From Armatimonadota bacterium (GTDB lineage: Bacteria; Sysuimicrobiota; Sysuimicrobiia; Sysuimicrobiales; Humicultoraceae): DNA of 39,432 nucleotides. The notes under the pieces are model-generated. The model ran no database searches and was not told the DNA's origin. It saw only the letters and a list, made by a program, of their open reading frames with translations. Of this stretch, positions 9,527-17,874 are shown piece after piece. Both the position numbers and the translations under genes were made by a program. The stretch covers positions 1-39,432 of the forward strand of contig JAVHLY010000027.1 of assembly GCA_031081585.1 (NCBI GenBank). The letters are read 5' to 3'. Numbering within the stretch: the stretch's first letter is position 1; every line of letters starts with the position of its first letter.

Positions 9527-10806
9527 TGGCGGTCGCCCAGGTCCGCTCGCTGAGCAACCCGCTGCGCATCCCCGACCTGCGCCGACGGCTCCTCTTCACG
9601 GCGGTGATGCTGGTGCTCTACCGCCTGGGCGCCCACCTGCCCGTCCCCGGCGTGGACGTGCGGGCGCTGGAGCGCCTCTTCCGCCAGCAGGGCAGCCTCT
9701 TCTCCTTCTTCGACCTCTTCGTGGGCGGCGCCCTATCGAACTTCGCCCTCTTCGCCCTGGGGGTCTTCCCCTACATCACCGCCTCCATCATCATGAGCCT
9801 CCTCCAGGTGGTCTTCCCCCGCCTGAAGGAGCTGGCGCAGGAGGAGGGGGAGGCGGGGCGGCGCAAGCTGGGCTACTACACCCGCTACCTCACCGTCGTC
9901 CTGGCGGTGCTGCAGGGCATCGGCCAGCTCTTCCTCATCCGGAGCCAGGGCGCCGTCCCGGACGCCCGGCCGCTGACGCTGGGGACCATCGTCATCACGC
10001 TGGTGGCCGGGACGATGCTGCTCACCTGGATGGGGGAGATCATGACCGAGTACGGGGTGGGCAACGGGGTCTCCCTGATCATCTTCGGGGGGATCGTGGC
10101 CCGCCTGCCCGACCGCATCGGCCGCACCATCGCGCTGGTCCGCGTGGGGGAGATCCCCTGGTACGCCTTCCTCCTGGACATCGCCATCGTGGTGGTCTCC
10201 ATCGTGGCCGTGGTGGCCATCACCCAGGCGGTGCGCCGCATCCCCGTCCAGTACGCCAAGCGGGTGGTGGGGCGGCGCGTCTACGGCGGGCAGTCCACCC
10301 ACCTGCCCATGCGGCTCATCCAGGCCGGCGTGATCCCGATCATCTTCGCCATCTCCGTGCTGCAGTTCCCCCAGACCATCGCCCAGTTCACGCCCTACGA
10401 GTGGCTGCGCCGCTACGCCCAGATGATCCTCCCCGGCTTCTGGCTGGGCGACCTGCTCTACTTCGTGCTGATCATCGTCTTCACGTACTTCTACACGGCG
10501 GTCTCCTTCGACCCCAACGACATCGCCAACAACATCAAGAAGTACGGCGGGTTCATCCCGGGCATCCGCCCGGGGCGGCCCACCAGCGAGTACCTGGCGC
10601 GCGTCACCGAGCGCCTGACCTTCGTGGGGGCGCTCATCCTGGCCGTCATCGCCGTCCTCCCCATCTACCTCTCCCAAGGGCAGGGCGCCCTGACCTTCTA
10701 CCTGGCCGGGACCTCGCTCCTCATCGTCGTCGGCGTGGCCCTGGAGACGATGAAGCAGATCGAGGCCTACGTGCTCATGCGCCACTACGAAGGGTTCATG
10801 CGGTGA
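9526..10806 (+). CDS. secY: Preprotein translocase channel subunit SecY
   Basis: 426 residues with ten predicted membrane helices, the standard SecY topology. Visible family segments are the N-terminal LRRRLLFTAVMLVLYRLGAHLPVPGVD, the plug region SFFDLFVGGALSNFALFALGVFPYI, TWMGEIMTEYGVGNGVSLIIF, the cytosolic C5 loop RRIPVQYAKR and FNPNDIANNIKK-like sequence at 10510-10545. SecY forms the protein-conducting channel with SecE and SecG. It overlaps rplO by one base and precedes adk, so export capacity is co-transcribed with ribosomal proteins. Confidence 0.97.
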   Translation: MAVAQVRSLSNPLRIPDLRRRLLFTAVMLVLYRLGAHLPVPGVDVRALERLFRQQGSLFSFFDLFVGGALSNFALFALGVFPYITASIIMSLLQVVFPRLKELAQEEGEAGRRKLGYYTRYLTVVLAVLQGIGQLFLIRSQGAVPDARPLTLGTIVITLVAGTMLLTWMGEIMTEYGVGNGVSLIIFGGIVARLPDRIGRTIALVRVGEIPWYAFLLDIAIVVVSIVAVVAITQAVRRIPVQYAKRVVGRRVYGGQSTHLPMRLIQAGVIPIIFAISVLQFPQTIAQFTPYEWLRRYAQMILPGFWLGDLLYFVLIIVFTYFYTAVSFDPNDIANNIKKYGGFIPGIRPGRPTSEYLARVTERLTFVGALILAVIAVLPIYLSQGQGALTFYLAGTSLLIVVGVALETMKQIEAYVLMRHYEGFMR

Positions 10807-10840
10807 CGGCCCCGCCCGCGGTGCCCGCCGGGTCCCGCGC

Positions 10841-11521
10841 GTGAACGTCATCGTCATCGGCCCGCACGGCGCCGGCAAGGGGACCCAGGCGCGCCTCGTG
10901 GCGGCCCGCTGGGGGATCCCGCACATCGCCACGGGGGACATGCTGCGGGAGGCGGCGGCGGCGGGGACGCCGCTCGGCCTGGAGGCCCGCCGCTACATGG
11001 ACGCGGGCGAGCTGGTGCCCGACGAGGTGATGATCGGCATCGTCGAGGAGCGCCTGGCCCAGCCGGACGCGCGTGCGGGCTTTATCCTGGACGGCTTCCC
11101 CCGCACCATCCCGCAGGCGGAGGCGCTGGAGCGGGCGCTGGCCCGGCAGGGGCGGCGGATCGACCGGGTGGTGGAGTTCCTGGTGCGCGAGGAGACGCTG
11201 GTGGAGCGGGTGAGCGGGCGCCGGGTGTGCCGGGCGGCCGGCCACATCTACCACGTTGCGTTCCGGCCGCCGCGCGTCCCCGGCGTGTGCGACGTCGACG
11301 GGAGCCCGCTCTACCAGCGGGAGGACGACCGGCCCGAGGCGGTGCGACGGCGGGTGGAGGTCTACCGCCAGCAGACCACCCCGGTGGTGGACTTCTACCG
11401 GGCGCGCAGCGTCTATGCGGCCCTGGACGCCGAAGGCGAGGTGGAAGAGGTCTACGCCCGCCTGGAGCGGGTCCTGCGGGCGCCGTCCGACGCCGGCCTG
11501 CCGGCCGGGGGGCGGGAGTGA
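10841..11521 (+). CDS. adk: Adenylate kinase
   Basis: 226 residues; reversibly converts ATP + AMP to two ADP. The P-loop GPHGAGKGTQA is at residues 7-17, the AMP site TGDMLR at 31-36 and LDGFPRT at 83-89. The long LID domain carries C130 and C150 with D153, but the second cysteine of the usual CxxC pair is Ala133, so the structural zinc site is degenerate. The start is GTG at 10841, 34 bases after secY; no ATG alternative exists near it. Confidence 0.95.
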   Translation: MNVIVIGPHGAGKGTQARLVAARWGIPHIATGDMLREAAAAGTPLGLEARRYMDAGELVPDEVMIGIVEERLAQPDARAGFILDGFPRTIPQAEALERALARQGRRIDRVVEFLVREETLVERVSGRRVCRAAGHIYHVAFRPPRVPGVCDVDGSPLYQREDDRPEAVRRRVEVYRQQTTPVVDFYRARSVYAALDAEGEVEEVYARLERVLRAPSDAGLPAGGRE

Positions 11522-11534
11522 GACCGGCCGGGTC

Positions 11535-12305
11535 ATGGTGATCCTGAAGACGCCGGAGGAGATCGAGCGGATGCGCCGGGCCGGCCAGCTGGCGGCGGCC
11601 GCGCTGGACGAGGTGGCGCGGGCGGTCCGGCCGGGGATCACCGGGGAGGCCCTCGACCGCCTGGCCGAGACCTTCATCCGCGACCACGGCGGGGTCCCCT
11701 CCTTCAAGCACTACCGGGGGTTCCCGGCCTCCATCTGCCTCTCGGTCGACGACGAGGTGGTCCACGGGATCCCCGACCGCACCCCGCTGCGCGAGGGGTC
11801 GATCGTCTCCATCGACCTGGGGGTGCTGCTGGACGGGTTCCACGGCGACGTGGCCCGCACCGTGGCGGTGGGGGAGATCGACCGCCTCACCGCCCGGCTC
11901 CTGGCGGTGGCGGAGGAGGCGCTGTGGGCGGGCATCCGGGAGGCCCGGGAGGGGCGCACCCTGGGGGACCTGGGGTTCGCCATCCAGCAGGTGGTGGAAG
12001 CGGCCGGGTTCGCCGTGGTGCGGGACTTCGCCGGGCACGGGATCGGGCGCGCCCTCCACGAGGAGCCCCAGGTGCCCAACTACGGCACCCCGGGGACGGG
12101 GCTGCGGCTGCGCCGGGGGATGACGCTGGCCGTCGAGCCCATGGTGAACGCGGGGACGGCCGAGGTGCGGCTGGCCCGGGACGGGTGGACGGTGCGGACG
12201 CGGGACCGCCGCCGCTCCGCCCACTTCGAGCACACCGTGGCGGTGGGGGCGGACGGGCCCGACGTCCTCACCTGGACGCCCGTCGCGCAGGCGCGTATAC
12301 TATAA
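11535..12305 (+). CDS. map: Methionine aminopeptidase, type I
   Basis: 256 residues; removes the N-terminal methionine from new proteins. The two-metal site is intact: the Asp pair in SIDLGVLLDGFHGDVA, the His in GHGIGRALHEEP, and the Glu residues in AVEPMVNAG and FEHTVAV. The substrate-pocket segment SICLSVDDEVVHGIP is also present. The ATG at 11535 begins MVILKTPEEIERMRRAG, the family start. It lies 13 bases after adk. A promoter-like sequence overlaps its 3' end. Confidence 0.96.
   Translation: MVILKTPEEIERMRRAGQLAAAALDEVARAVRPGITGEALDRLAETFIRDHGGVPSFKHYRGFPASICLSVDDEVVHGIPDRTPLREGSIVSIDLGVLLDGFHGDVARTVAVGEIDRLTARLLAVAEEALWAGIREAREGRTLGDLGFAIQQVVEAAGFAVVRDFAGHGIGRALHEEPQVPNYGTPGTGLRLRRGMTLAVEPMVNAGTAEVRLARDGWTVRTRDRRRSAHFEHTVAVGADGPDVLTWTPVAQARIL
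12273..12301 (+). promoter_or_regulatory. Possible internal promoter at the end of map
   Basis: TGGACG (12273-12278; four of six matches to TTGACA), a 17-base spacer, and TATACT (12296-12301; five of six matches to TATAAT) form a sigma-70-type promoter just before the KOW gene and infA. The AT-rich TATACTATAAG stands out in a very GC-rich setting. Confidence 0.5.
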
Positions 12306-12317
12306 GTTCGTGTCGAG

Positions 12318-12644
12318 ATGGCGCAGGAGGAGCTACTGGGGCAGGTGGTAACCTCGCGGGCCGGCCGCGACCGGGGCCGGACCTACGTCGTCGTGGGCAC
12401 CGCGGGCGCCGACATGGTCCTGGTGGCGGACGGGCAGCGCCGGGGGATGGACCGGCCGAAGAAGAAGAACGTGCGTCACCTGATCCTGCACGGGCCGGCG
12501 CCGGACCTCGTCGAGAAGCTGCGGGCGGGGCAGCCGTTGCGGGACGAGGAGGTCCGGAGCGCGCTGGAACGGCTGGCGCCGCCCGCGCCCACCGGCGGGA
12601 CGCCGGGGCGGACGGCGCGGGGCGGGGAGGGGCCGCGGCCGTGA
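12318..12644 (+). CDS. KOW-domain RNA-binding protein (L14e-like)
   Basis: 108 residues. The first 60 form a KOW/SH3-like barrel: [20 protein letters not shown], then [22 protein letters not shown], the pattern seen in the small L14e/L6e-like KOW proteins encoded between map and infA in many Bacillota. The remaining 45 residues are charged and Pro/Gly-rich. RNA or ribosome binding is inferred from the fold and position; no specific target is known to me. It starts 12 bases after map. Confidence 0.8.
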   Translation: MAQEELLGQVVTSRAGRDRGRTYVVVGTAGADMVLVADGQRRGMDRPKKKNVRHLILHGPAPDLVEKLRAGQPLRDEEVRSALERLAPPAPTGGTPGRTARGGEGPRP

Positions 12645-12663
12645 GGGCCGCCGGGGAGGCCGG

Positions 12664-12882
12664 ATGGCCAAGAAGGATCTGATCGAGGTCGAGGGGACGG
12701 TCTCGGAGGTCCTGCCCAACGCGATGTTCCGGGTGGAGCTGCCCACGGGGCACAAGGTCCTGGCGCACATCTCCGGCAAGATGCGGATCAACTTCATCCG
12801 CATCCTGCCGGGGGACCGGGTGAAGGTGGAGCTCTCCCCCTACGACCCGTCGCGCGGGCGGATCACCTATCGCTATCGGTGA
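12664..12882 (+). CDS. infA: Translation initiation factor IF-1
   Basis: 72 residues, the normal IF-1 length, starting [20 protein letters not shown] and ending [12 protein letters not shown], with the OB-fold core [38 protein letters not shown] split across these motifs. IF-1 occupies the A site during initiation. GGGGAGG lies just before the ATG. Confidence 0.97.
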   Translation: MAKKDLIEVEGTVSEVLPNAMFRVELPTGHKVLAHISGKMRINFIRILPGDRVKVELSPYDPSRGRITYRYR

Positions 12883-12983
12883 CGGCGGCCGCCGTCACCC
12901 CTGCCGGACGGACGGGGCCCGGGGAGGTCGGCGGGCGTGGCGGTGTGAGGGCATTCGGGCGGGGTCCGGGCGGAGGGAGCGAC

Positions 12984-13097
12984 ATGAAGGTGCGGGCATC
13001 GGTGCGGCGGATGTGCGAGAAGTGCAAGGTCGTCAGGCGCGGCCGGCGCGTTCTCGTCATCTGCGAGAACCCGAAGCACAAGCAGAAGCAGGGGTGA
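12984..13097 (+). CDS. rpmJ: 50S ribosomal protein L36, zinc form
   Basis: A 37-residue protein, too small for many gene finders. It begins [19 protein letters not shown] and keeps the zinc ligands C11, C14, C27 and H32. L36 binds 23S rRNA in the 50S base. GGAGGGAG at 12972-12979 lies a few bases before the ATG. It follows infA by 101 bases. Confidence 0.95.
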   Translation: MKVRASVRRMCEKCKVVRRGRRVLVICENPKHKQKQG

Positions 13098-13188
13098 TCG
13101 CGCCGCCGGGACCGTCGGCACGGCGGGAGGAGCCGGGCCGGGGCGCCTGCGGCCCGGGAGGCCAGCGCGAGGAGGGAGCGGAGGAGCC

Positions 13189-13584
13189 ATGGCACGGATC
13201 GCGGGGGTGGACCTGCCGCGGGACAAGCGGGTGGAGGTGGCCCTGACGTACATCTACGGGATCGGGCTGAGCCGGGCCCGCCAGATCCTGGCGGCGACCG
13301 GGGTCAACCCGGACACCCGGGTGCGCAACCTGAGCGAGGACGAGGTCACGCGGCTGCGCGAGTACATCGACCGGCACTTCAAGGTCGAGGGGGACCTGCG
13401 CCGCGACGTGGCCATGGACATCCGCCGCCTGGTGGAGATCGGCTCCTACCGGGGCCTGCGCCACCGCCGCGGCCTCCCCGTGCGGGGGCAGCGGACGCGG
13501 ACCAACGCGCGCACGCGCAAGGGCCCCAAGAAGACGGTGGCCGGGCGGCGCAAGGCGGCCAGCCCCACCGGGCTGGGGCGCTGA
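13189..13584 (+). CDS. rpsM: 30S ribosomal protein S13
   Basis: 131 residues with the start [26 protein letters not shown], the helix-two-turn-helix region and the C-terminal signature [21 protein letters not shown] followed by a basic tail that reaches the tRNA. S13 forms intersubunit bridges with L5. GGAGCGGAGGAG precedes the ATG. Confidence 0.96.
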   Translation: MARIAGVDLPRDKRVEVALTYIYGIGLSRARQILAATGVNPDTRVRNLSEDEVTRLREYIDRHFKVEGDLRRDVAMDIRRLVEIGSYRGLRHRRGLPVRGQRTRTNARTRKGPKKTVAGRRKAASPTGLGR

Positions 13585-13602
13585 CGGCGCCGGCGCGGTG
13601 GC

Positions 13603-13684
13603 CCGCCCACGGGCGACCAGCGCGCGGTGTGGGCTGTCCAGGGCCGGGGAGCGTGAGGGGCCGCCCACGGGCGGGAGCGTGAGG
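13603..13684 (+). repeat. Duplicated short motifs in the rpsM-rpsK gap
   Basis: CCGCCCACGGGCG occurs at 13603-13615 and 13661-13673, and GGGAGCGTGAGG at 13647-13658 and 13673-13684. The first motif is itself a small inverted repeat (CGCCC-AC-GGGCG). The 113-base gap otherwise holds only the rpsK ribosome binding site (GAGGAGGAG). Confidence 0.6.
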
Positions 13685-13697
13685 TGAGGAGGAGCGG

Positions 13698-14084
13698 ATG
13701 ACGAAGAAGCCACGCGGTCGACGCAAGGAGCGCAAGCACGTCCCGGCGGGCGTCGCGCACATCCAGTCGACCTTCAACAACACCATCGTGACCATCACCG
13801 ACCCCCAGGGGCAGGTGCTGGCCTGGGCCAGCGCCGGGACCGCGGGGTTCAAGGGGTCCCGCAAGGGGACGCCCTTCGCCGCAGGGCTCGCCGCCGAGTC
13901 AGCGGCGCGCAAGGCCATGGAGCACGGGGTGCGGCAGGTGGAGGTCTACGTGCGCGGGCCGGGGGCCGGGCGCGAGGCGGCCATCCGCTCCCTCCAGGCC
14001 GCCGGGCTGGAGGTCAGCCTGATCAAGGACGTCACCCCCATCCCGCACGACGGCTGCCGGCCGCCCAAGCGCCGGCGGGTATAG
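13698..14084 (+). CDS. rpsK: 30S ribosomal protein S11
   Basis: 128 residues with the S11 core [35 protein letters not shown] and the C-terminal [24 protein letters not shown]11 lies on the 30S platform near the E site. GAGGAGGAG precedes the ATG. Confidence 0.97.
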   Translation: MTKKPRGRRKERKHVPAGVAHIQSTFNNTIVTITDPQGQVLAWASAGTAGFKGSRKGTPFAAGLAAESAARKAMEHGVRQVEVYVRGPGAGREAAIRSLQAAGLEVSLIKDVTPIPHDGCRPPKRRRV

Positions 14085-14088
14085 CGCC

Positions 14089-14712
14089 ATGGGACGGTAC
14101 ACGGGCTCGGTCTGCCGCCTCTGCCGCCGGGAGGGGATGAAGCTCTACCTCAAGGGCGAGAAGTGCTACACGGAGAAGTGCCCGGTGCACAAGCGGCCCA
14201 CGCCGCCAGGAATGCACGGGCCCAGCCGGCGCAAGCCCAGCGAGTTCGGCATCCGGCTGCGGGAGAAGCAGAAGCTGCGCCGCATCTACGGCGTGCTGGA
14301 GACGCAGTTCAAGAACTACTTCCAGCAGGCGGCCCGGGCCAAGGGGGTTACGGGCACTCGGCTGCTCCAGCTGCTGGAGACGCGGCTGGACAACGTGGTC
14401 TACCGCCTGGGCGTGGCCGCCTCCCGCAAGGAGGCGCGCCAGCTGGTCGCCCACGGGCACATCGCCGTGAACGGCCGGAAGGTGACGATCCCCTCCTACC
14501 AGGTCCGCCCCGGCGAGGTGGTGGGGCTGACCCCCTCCGGGCGGGAGCACCCGCGCATCAAGGAGCTGACCGCCGCCCTCACCCGGCCGGTCCCCTCCTG
14601 GCTCGAGTGGCACCCGGAGCGGCTGGAGGGGCGCGTGCTGGCGCTGCCGGCGCGGGAAGAGATCGACGTGCCGGTCCAGGAGCAGCTGATCGTCGAGTAC
14701 TACTCGCGGTGA
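14089..14712 (+). CDS. rpsD: 30S ribosomal protein S4, zinc-binding form
   Basis: 207 residues. Four N-terminal cysteines (C9, C12, C26, C31) form the zinc site of the C+ class. The S4 RNA-binding domain [31 protein letters not shown] spans roughly residues 98-130. S4 starts 16S assembly and in many bacteria controls the alpha operon. It lies four bases after rpsK, the normal alpha-operon order before rpoA. Confidence 0.96.
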   Translation: MGRYTGSVCRLCRREGMKLYLKGEKCYTEKCPVHKRPTPPGMHGPSRRKPSEFGIRLREKQKLRRIYGVLETQFKNYFQQAARAKGVTGTRLLQLLETRLDNVVYRLGVAASRKEARQLVAHGHIAVNGRKVTIPSYQVRPGEVVGLTPSGREHPRIKELTAALTRPVPSWLEWHPERLEGRVLALPAREEIDVPVQEQLIVEYYSR

Positions 14713-14761
14713 GCGGGGCGGGCGCCAGCCCCGGCCGCCGCACCGAGCGGGGGAGGCAGGC

Positions 14762-15718
14762 ATGAGCATCGCATCGATCTGGGACGTGCCGACCAAGCCG
14801 AAGGTGGAGTACGCCGAGCTCTCGGACACCTACGGCAAGTTCGTCGTGGAGCCGCTGGAGCGTGGCTTCGGCGTCACCCTGGGCAACGCCCTGCGCCGGG
14901 TGCTCCTCTCCTCCATCTCCGGCGCGGCCGTCACCTCGGTGAAGATCGAGGGCGTGCTGCACGAGTTCACCACGGTGCCGGGCGTCGTCGAGGACGTCAC
15001 GCAGATCATCCTCAACCTCAAGGAGCTGACGCTGCGGCTGCACACGGACAAGCCCAAGCTCCTCCGCCTGGAGGTGACGGGTAAGCGGGACGTGACCGCC
15101 GGGGACATCCAGGCCGACAGCGAGGTGGAGATCCTCAACCCGGACCTGCACCTGGCCACGCTGGACCGGCGGGACGCCCGCCTGGCCATGGAGATCATGG
15201 TCGAGCGCGGCAAGGGCTACGTCCCGGCGGAGCGCCACCGCAAGAGCGAGCACGTCATCGGCGTCATCCCGGTGGACTCCATCTTCTCCCCGGTGCAGAA
15301 GGTGAACTACGTCGTCGAGGACACCCGCGTCGGGCAGGCCACCGACTTCGACCGGCTGGTCCTGGAGGTCTGGACCGACGGCTCGGTCCGCCCGGAGGAG
15401 GCGGTGCAGCAGGCCGCCCGCATCCTGATCGACTTCTTCAAGCTCTTCGCCGGCCTGGCCGACGAGGAGGGCGGGGCCGGCGGCGACGCCGGCAGCGACA
15501 GCGAGCTGGCCCGCCTCTACAGCATGCCCATCGAGGAGCTCGACCTCTCCGTCCGTCCCTACAACTGCCTCAAGCGCGCCGGCATCAACACCGTGGGGGA
15601 CCTGGCCTCCCGCACCGAGGAGGAGGTCGTGAACGTCAAGAACTTCGGGCGGAAGTCGCTGGACGAGGTCAAGGAGAAGCTGGCGGCCATCGGGCTGTCG
15701 CTCCGGCAGCGGGAGTAG
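14762..15718 (+). CDS. rpoA: DNA-directed RNA polymerase subunit alpha
   Basis: 318 residues. The N-terminal dimerisation domain shows FVVEPLERGFGVTLGNALRRVLLSSISGAA; the C-terminal domain, from about residue 255, shows LDLSVRPYNCLKRAGINTVGDL and KNFGRKSLDEVKEKLAAIGLSL, which contacts UP elements and activators. The alpha dimer is the scaffold of RNA polymerase. A Gly/Asp-rich linker lies at about 238-250. GGGGGAGGCAGG precedes the ATG. Confidence 0.97.
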   Translation: MSIASIWDVPTKPKVEYAELSDTYGKFVVEPLERGFGVTLGNALRRVLLSSISGAAVTSVKIEGVLHEFTTVPGVVEDVTQIILNLKELTLRLHTDKPKLLRLEVTGKRDVTAGDIQADSEVEILNPDLHLATLDRRDARLAMEIMVERGKGYVPAERHRKSEHVIGVIPVDSIFSPVQKVNYVVEDTRVGQATDFDRLVLEVWTDGSVRPEEAVQQAARILIDFFKLFAGLADEEGGAGGDAGSDSELARLYSMPIEELDLSVRPYNCLKRAGINTVGDLASRTEEEVVNVKNFGRKSLDEVKEKLAAIGLSLRQRE

Positions 15719-15745
15719 CCGCACGGCGGCGTGGAGGTTGGGAGG

Positions 15746-16102
15746 ATGGGCTGGGGGGCCAAGGGACGGAAGCTGGGCCGGGACACGGGGGAGCGGGCGG
15801 CGCTCTTCCGCCAGCTCGTCGGCGCCCTGATCCTGCACGAGCGCGTCGAGACCACGGTGGCCAAGGCGAAGGAGACGAAGAAGATCGCCGACAGCCTCAT
15901 CGCCCTGGCCGCCCGGGGCGATCTCCACGCCCGGCGGCAGGCCCGCCGCATCCTCACCGACCCGCAGGCCCTGCGCCGCCTCTTCAGCGAGGTCGCCCCC
16001 CGCTATTCGGCCGCCCGGGGCGGGTACACGCGCGTGGTACGGACGCGCACCCGCCGCGGGGACAACGCCCCCCTGGCGGTGGTGGAGCTGGTCCCGAAGT
16101 AG
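15746..16102 (+). CDS. rplQ: 50S ribosomal protein L17
   Basis: 118 residues with KGRKLGRDTGERAALFRQLVGALILHERVETTVAKAKE and the end GGYTRVVRTRTRRGDNAPLAVVELV. L17 surrounds the tunnel exit. The ATG at 15746 is chosen because the protein then starts MGWGAKGRKLGRD, parallel to the usual MRHRKAGRKLGRD, and GGAGG at 15733-15737 is eight bases upstream. A GTG at 15731 in frame would add five residues. Confidence 0.95.
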   Translation: MGWGAKGRKLGRDTGERAALFRQLVGALILHERVETTVAKAKETKKIADSLIALAARGDLHARRQARRILTDPQALRRLFSEVAPRYSAARGGYTRVVRTRTRRGDNAPLAVVELVPK

Positions 16103-16129
16103 CCGCAGCGGGGGCCGGAGGCCCGCACC

Positions 16130-17002
16130 CTGAGCGCTGAGCCTCCCCTCATCGAGGTCGAGGACCTCGTCTACACCTACCATGCGGGCACGCCCGAGGC
16201 GCGTCCGGCCCTGGCCGGGGTCTCCCTCACGGTGCGGCGGGGGGAGTACCTCGCCGTGGTCGGGCCCAACGGCTCCGGCAAGTCCACCCTGGCCCGCTGC
16301 CTGAACGCGCTGCTGCGCCCCACCGCCGGGCGCGTGGTGGTAGATGGGCTCGACACGCGGGACCCGGAGACGGTGTGGGCCGTCCGGCAGCGCGTGGGGC
16401 TCGTCTTCCAGAATCCTGACAACCAGCTCGTGGCCACGGTCGTGGAGGAGGACGTGGCCTTCGGCCCCGAGAACCTCGGGCTCCCCCCGGCGGAGATCCG
16501 GCGGCGGGTCGACGAGGCCCTGCGCGTCGTGGAGATGCTCCCCTACCGGCGCCACGCGCCTCACCTCCTCTCCGGCGGCCAGAAGCAGCGCGTGGCCATC
16601 GCCGGGATTCTGGCTATGCGGCCCCAGTGCATCGTGCTGGATGAGGCCACCGCCATGCTCGACCCGCGGGGGCGGGCCGAGGTCCTGGCCACGGTGCGCC
16701 GCCTGCGGGAGGCGGCCGGGATCGCAGTCGTGCACATCACCCACCACATGGAGGAGGCGGTGCGGGCGGACCGGGTCGTGGTCCTGGACGGGGGGCGCAT
16801 CGCGCGCGCCGGTCCCCCGCGCGAGGTCTTCGCCGACCCCGAGGCGCTGCGGCGGCTGCGGCTGGTCCCCCCACCCGTCCTGGAGCTGGGCTGGGCGCTG
16901 CGCGCCGCGGGGGTGGCGCTGGACGGGCCGCCCCTTACCGTGGAGGAGCTGGTGGCCGCCCTGGCGGCGGCGGCGGAGCGGGCGGGGCGCGCGCCGGCGT
17001 GA
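16130..17002 (+). CDS. ecfA1: ECF transporter ATPase EcfA1, probable CTG start
   Basis: About 290 residues. ATP-binding subunit of an energy-coupling factor vitamin transporter. Motifs: Walker A GPNGSGKST, Q-loop FQNPDNQLVATVV (the ECF type), signature LSGGQKQRVAIAG, Walker B CIVLDEATAMLD and H-loop HITHHM. The N-terminal strand (LIEVEDLVYTYHAGT) lies upstream of the first GTG (16232), which would delete it. No ATG, GTG or TTG exists between the in-frame stop at 16100 and that strand. CTG at 16130 has GGAGG (16117-16121) eight bases upstream, so CTG is the probable start. The stop overlaps ecfA2. Confidence 0.92.
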   Translation: MSAEPPLIEVEDLVYTYHAGTPEARPALAGVSLTVRRGEYLAVVGPNGSGKSTLARCLNALLRPTAGRVVVDGLDTRDPETVWAVRQRVGLVFQNPDNQLVATVVEEDVAFGPENLGLPPAEIRRRVDEALRVVEMLPYRRHAPHLLSGGQKQRVAIAGILAMRPQCIVLDEATAMLDPRGRAEVLATVRRLREAAGIAVVHITHHMEEAVRADRVVVLDGGRIARAGPPREVFADPEALRRLRLVPPPVLELGWALRAAGVALDGPPLTVEELVAALAAAAERAGRAPA

Positions 17003-17874
17003 TCCGCGTCGTCGACGTCCACCACACCTACCTGGCCGGCACCCCCATGGCTACCGAGGCGTTGCGGGGGATCTCCCTGGAGATCCCCGACGGGCAGCGC
17101 CTGGGCCTCATCGGCCCTACCGGCTCGGGGAAGTCCACGCTCGTCCAGACCTTCAACGCCCTCATCCGCCCCACCCGGGGGCGCGTCGAGGTGGACGGCG
17201 TGGACATCTTTGCGCCGGAGGTGCAGCAGCGGCGCATCCGCCAGCGGGTGGCCCTGCTCTTCCAGTACCCGGAGTACCAGCTCTTCGAGGAGACGGTCCT
17301 GGAGGACGTGGCCTTCGGCCCGCGCAACCTGGGGCTCGCGCCCGATGAGGCCCGGGCGCGGGCCGCGGAGGCCCTGCGCCTCGTGGGCCTCGACCCGGCG
17401 GTCTTCGGTCCCCGCTCCCCCTTCGCCCTCTCCGGCGGGGAGATGCGCCGCGTGGCGCTGGCCGGGGTGCTGGCCATGGAGCCGCAGACGCTCATCCTGG
17501 ACGAGCCCACGGCCGGGCTCGACCCGCAGGGGAAGGCGGAGCTGCTCGACCTGGTGGAGGCCCTGCACCGGCGCCGCGGCCTCACCCTGGTCCTCATCAC
17601 CCACAACATGGACGAGGTGGCCCGCCTGACCGAGCGGGTGGTGGTGCTGGCGGCGGGGCAGGTGGTGATGGACGGCCCGACGCGGGAGGTCTTCGCCCGC
17701 GCGGACGAGCTGGTGGCTCTCGACCTGGACATCCCCCAGCCGGCGCAGGTCCTGCGGGGGTTGCGGCGGCGCGGGCTGGCCGTGCGCGTCGACGCCCTCA
17801 CCGTGGCCGAGGCGCGCGACGAGATCCTGCGGGTGCTGGGGACCCCGCCCGCGCCGGGGGAGGAGGAGCGCTAG
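16999..17874 (+). CDS. ecfA2: ECF transporter ATPase EcfA2
   Basis: 291 residues; the second ATPase of the heterodimer. Walker A GPTGSGKST, Q-loop FQYPEYQLFEETV, signature LSGGEMRRVALAG, Walker B TLILDEPTAGLD and H-loop LITHNMDEV are complete. The GTG at 16999 overlaps the ecfA1 stop as GTGA, so translation is probably coupled. The pair plus EcfT forms a shared energizing module that serves separate substrate-binding S components; no S component gene is in the window. Confidence 0.94.
   Translation: MIRVVDVHHTYLAGTPMATEALRGISLEIPDGQRLGLIGPTGSGKSTLVQTFNALIRPTRGRVEVDGVDIFAPEVQQRRIRQRVALLFQYPEYQLFEETVLEDVAFGPRNLGLAPDEARARAAEALRLVGLDPAVFGPRSPFALSGGEMRRVALAGVLAMEPQTLILDEPTAGLDPQGKAELLDLVEALHRRRGLTLVLITHNMDEVARLTERVVVLAAGQVVMDGPTREVFARADELVALDLDIPQPAQVLRGLRRRGLAVRVDALTVAEARDEILRVLGTPPAPGEEER

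Noticed and set aside
14579-16747. 722-codon minus-strand open frame
   Set aside because: It is antisense to rpsD, rpoA, rplQ and ecfA1, which are certain; it is a codon-bias shadow.
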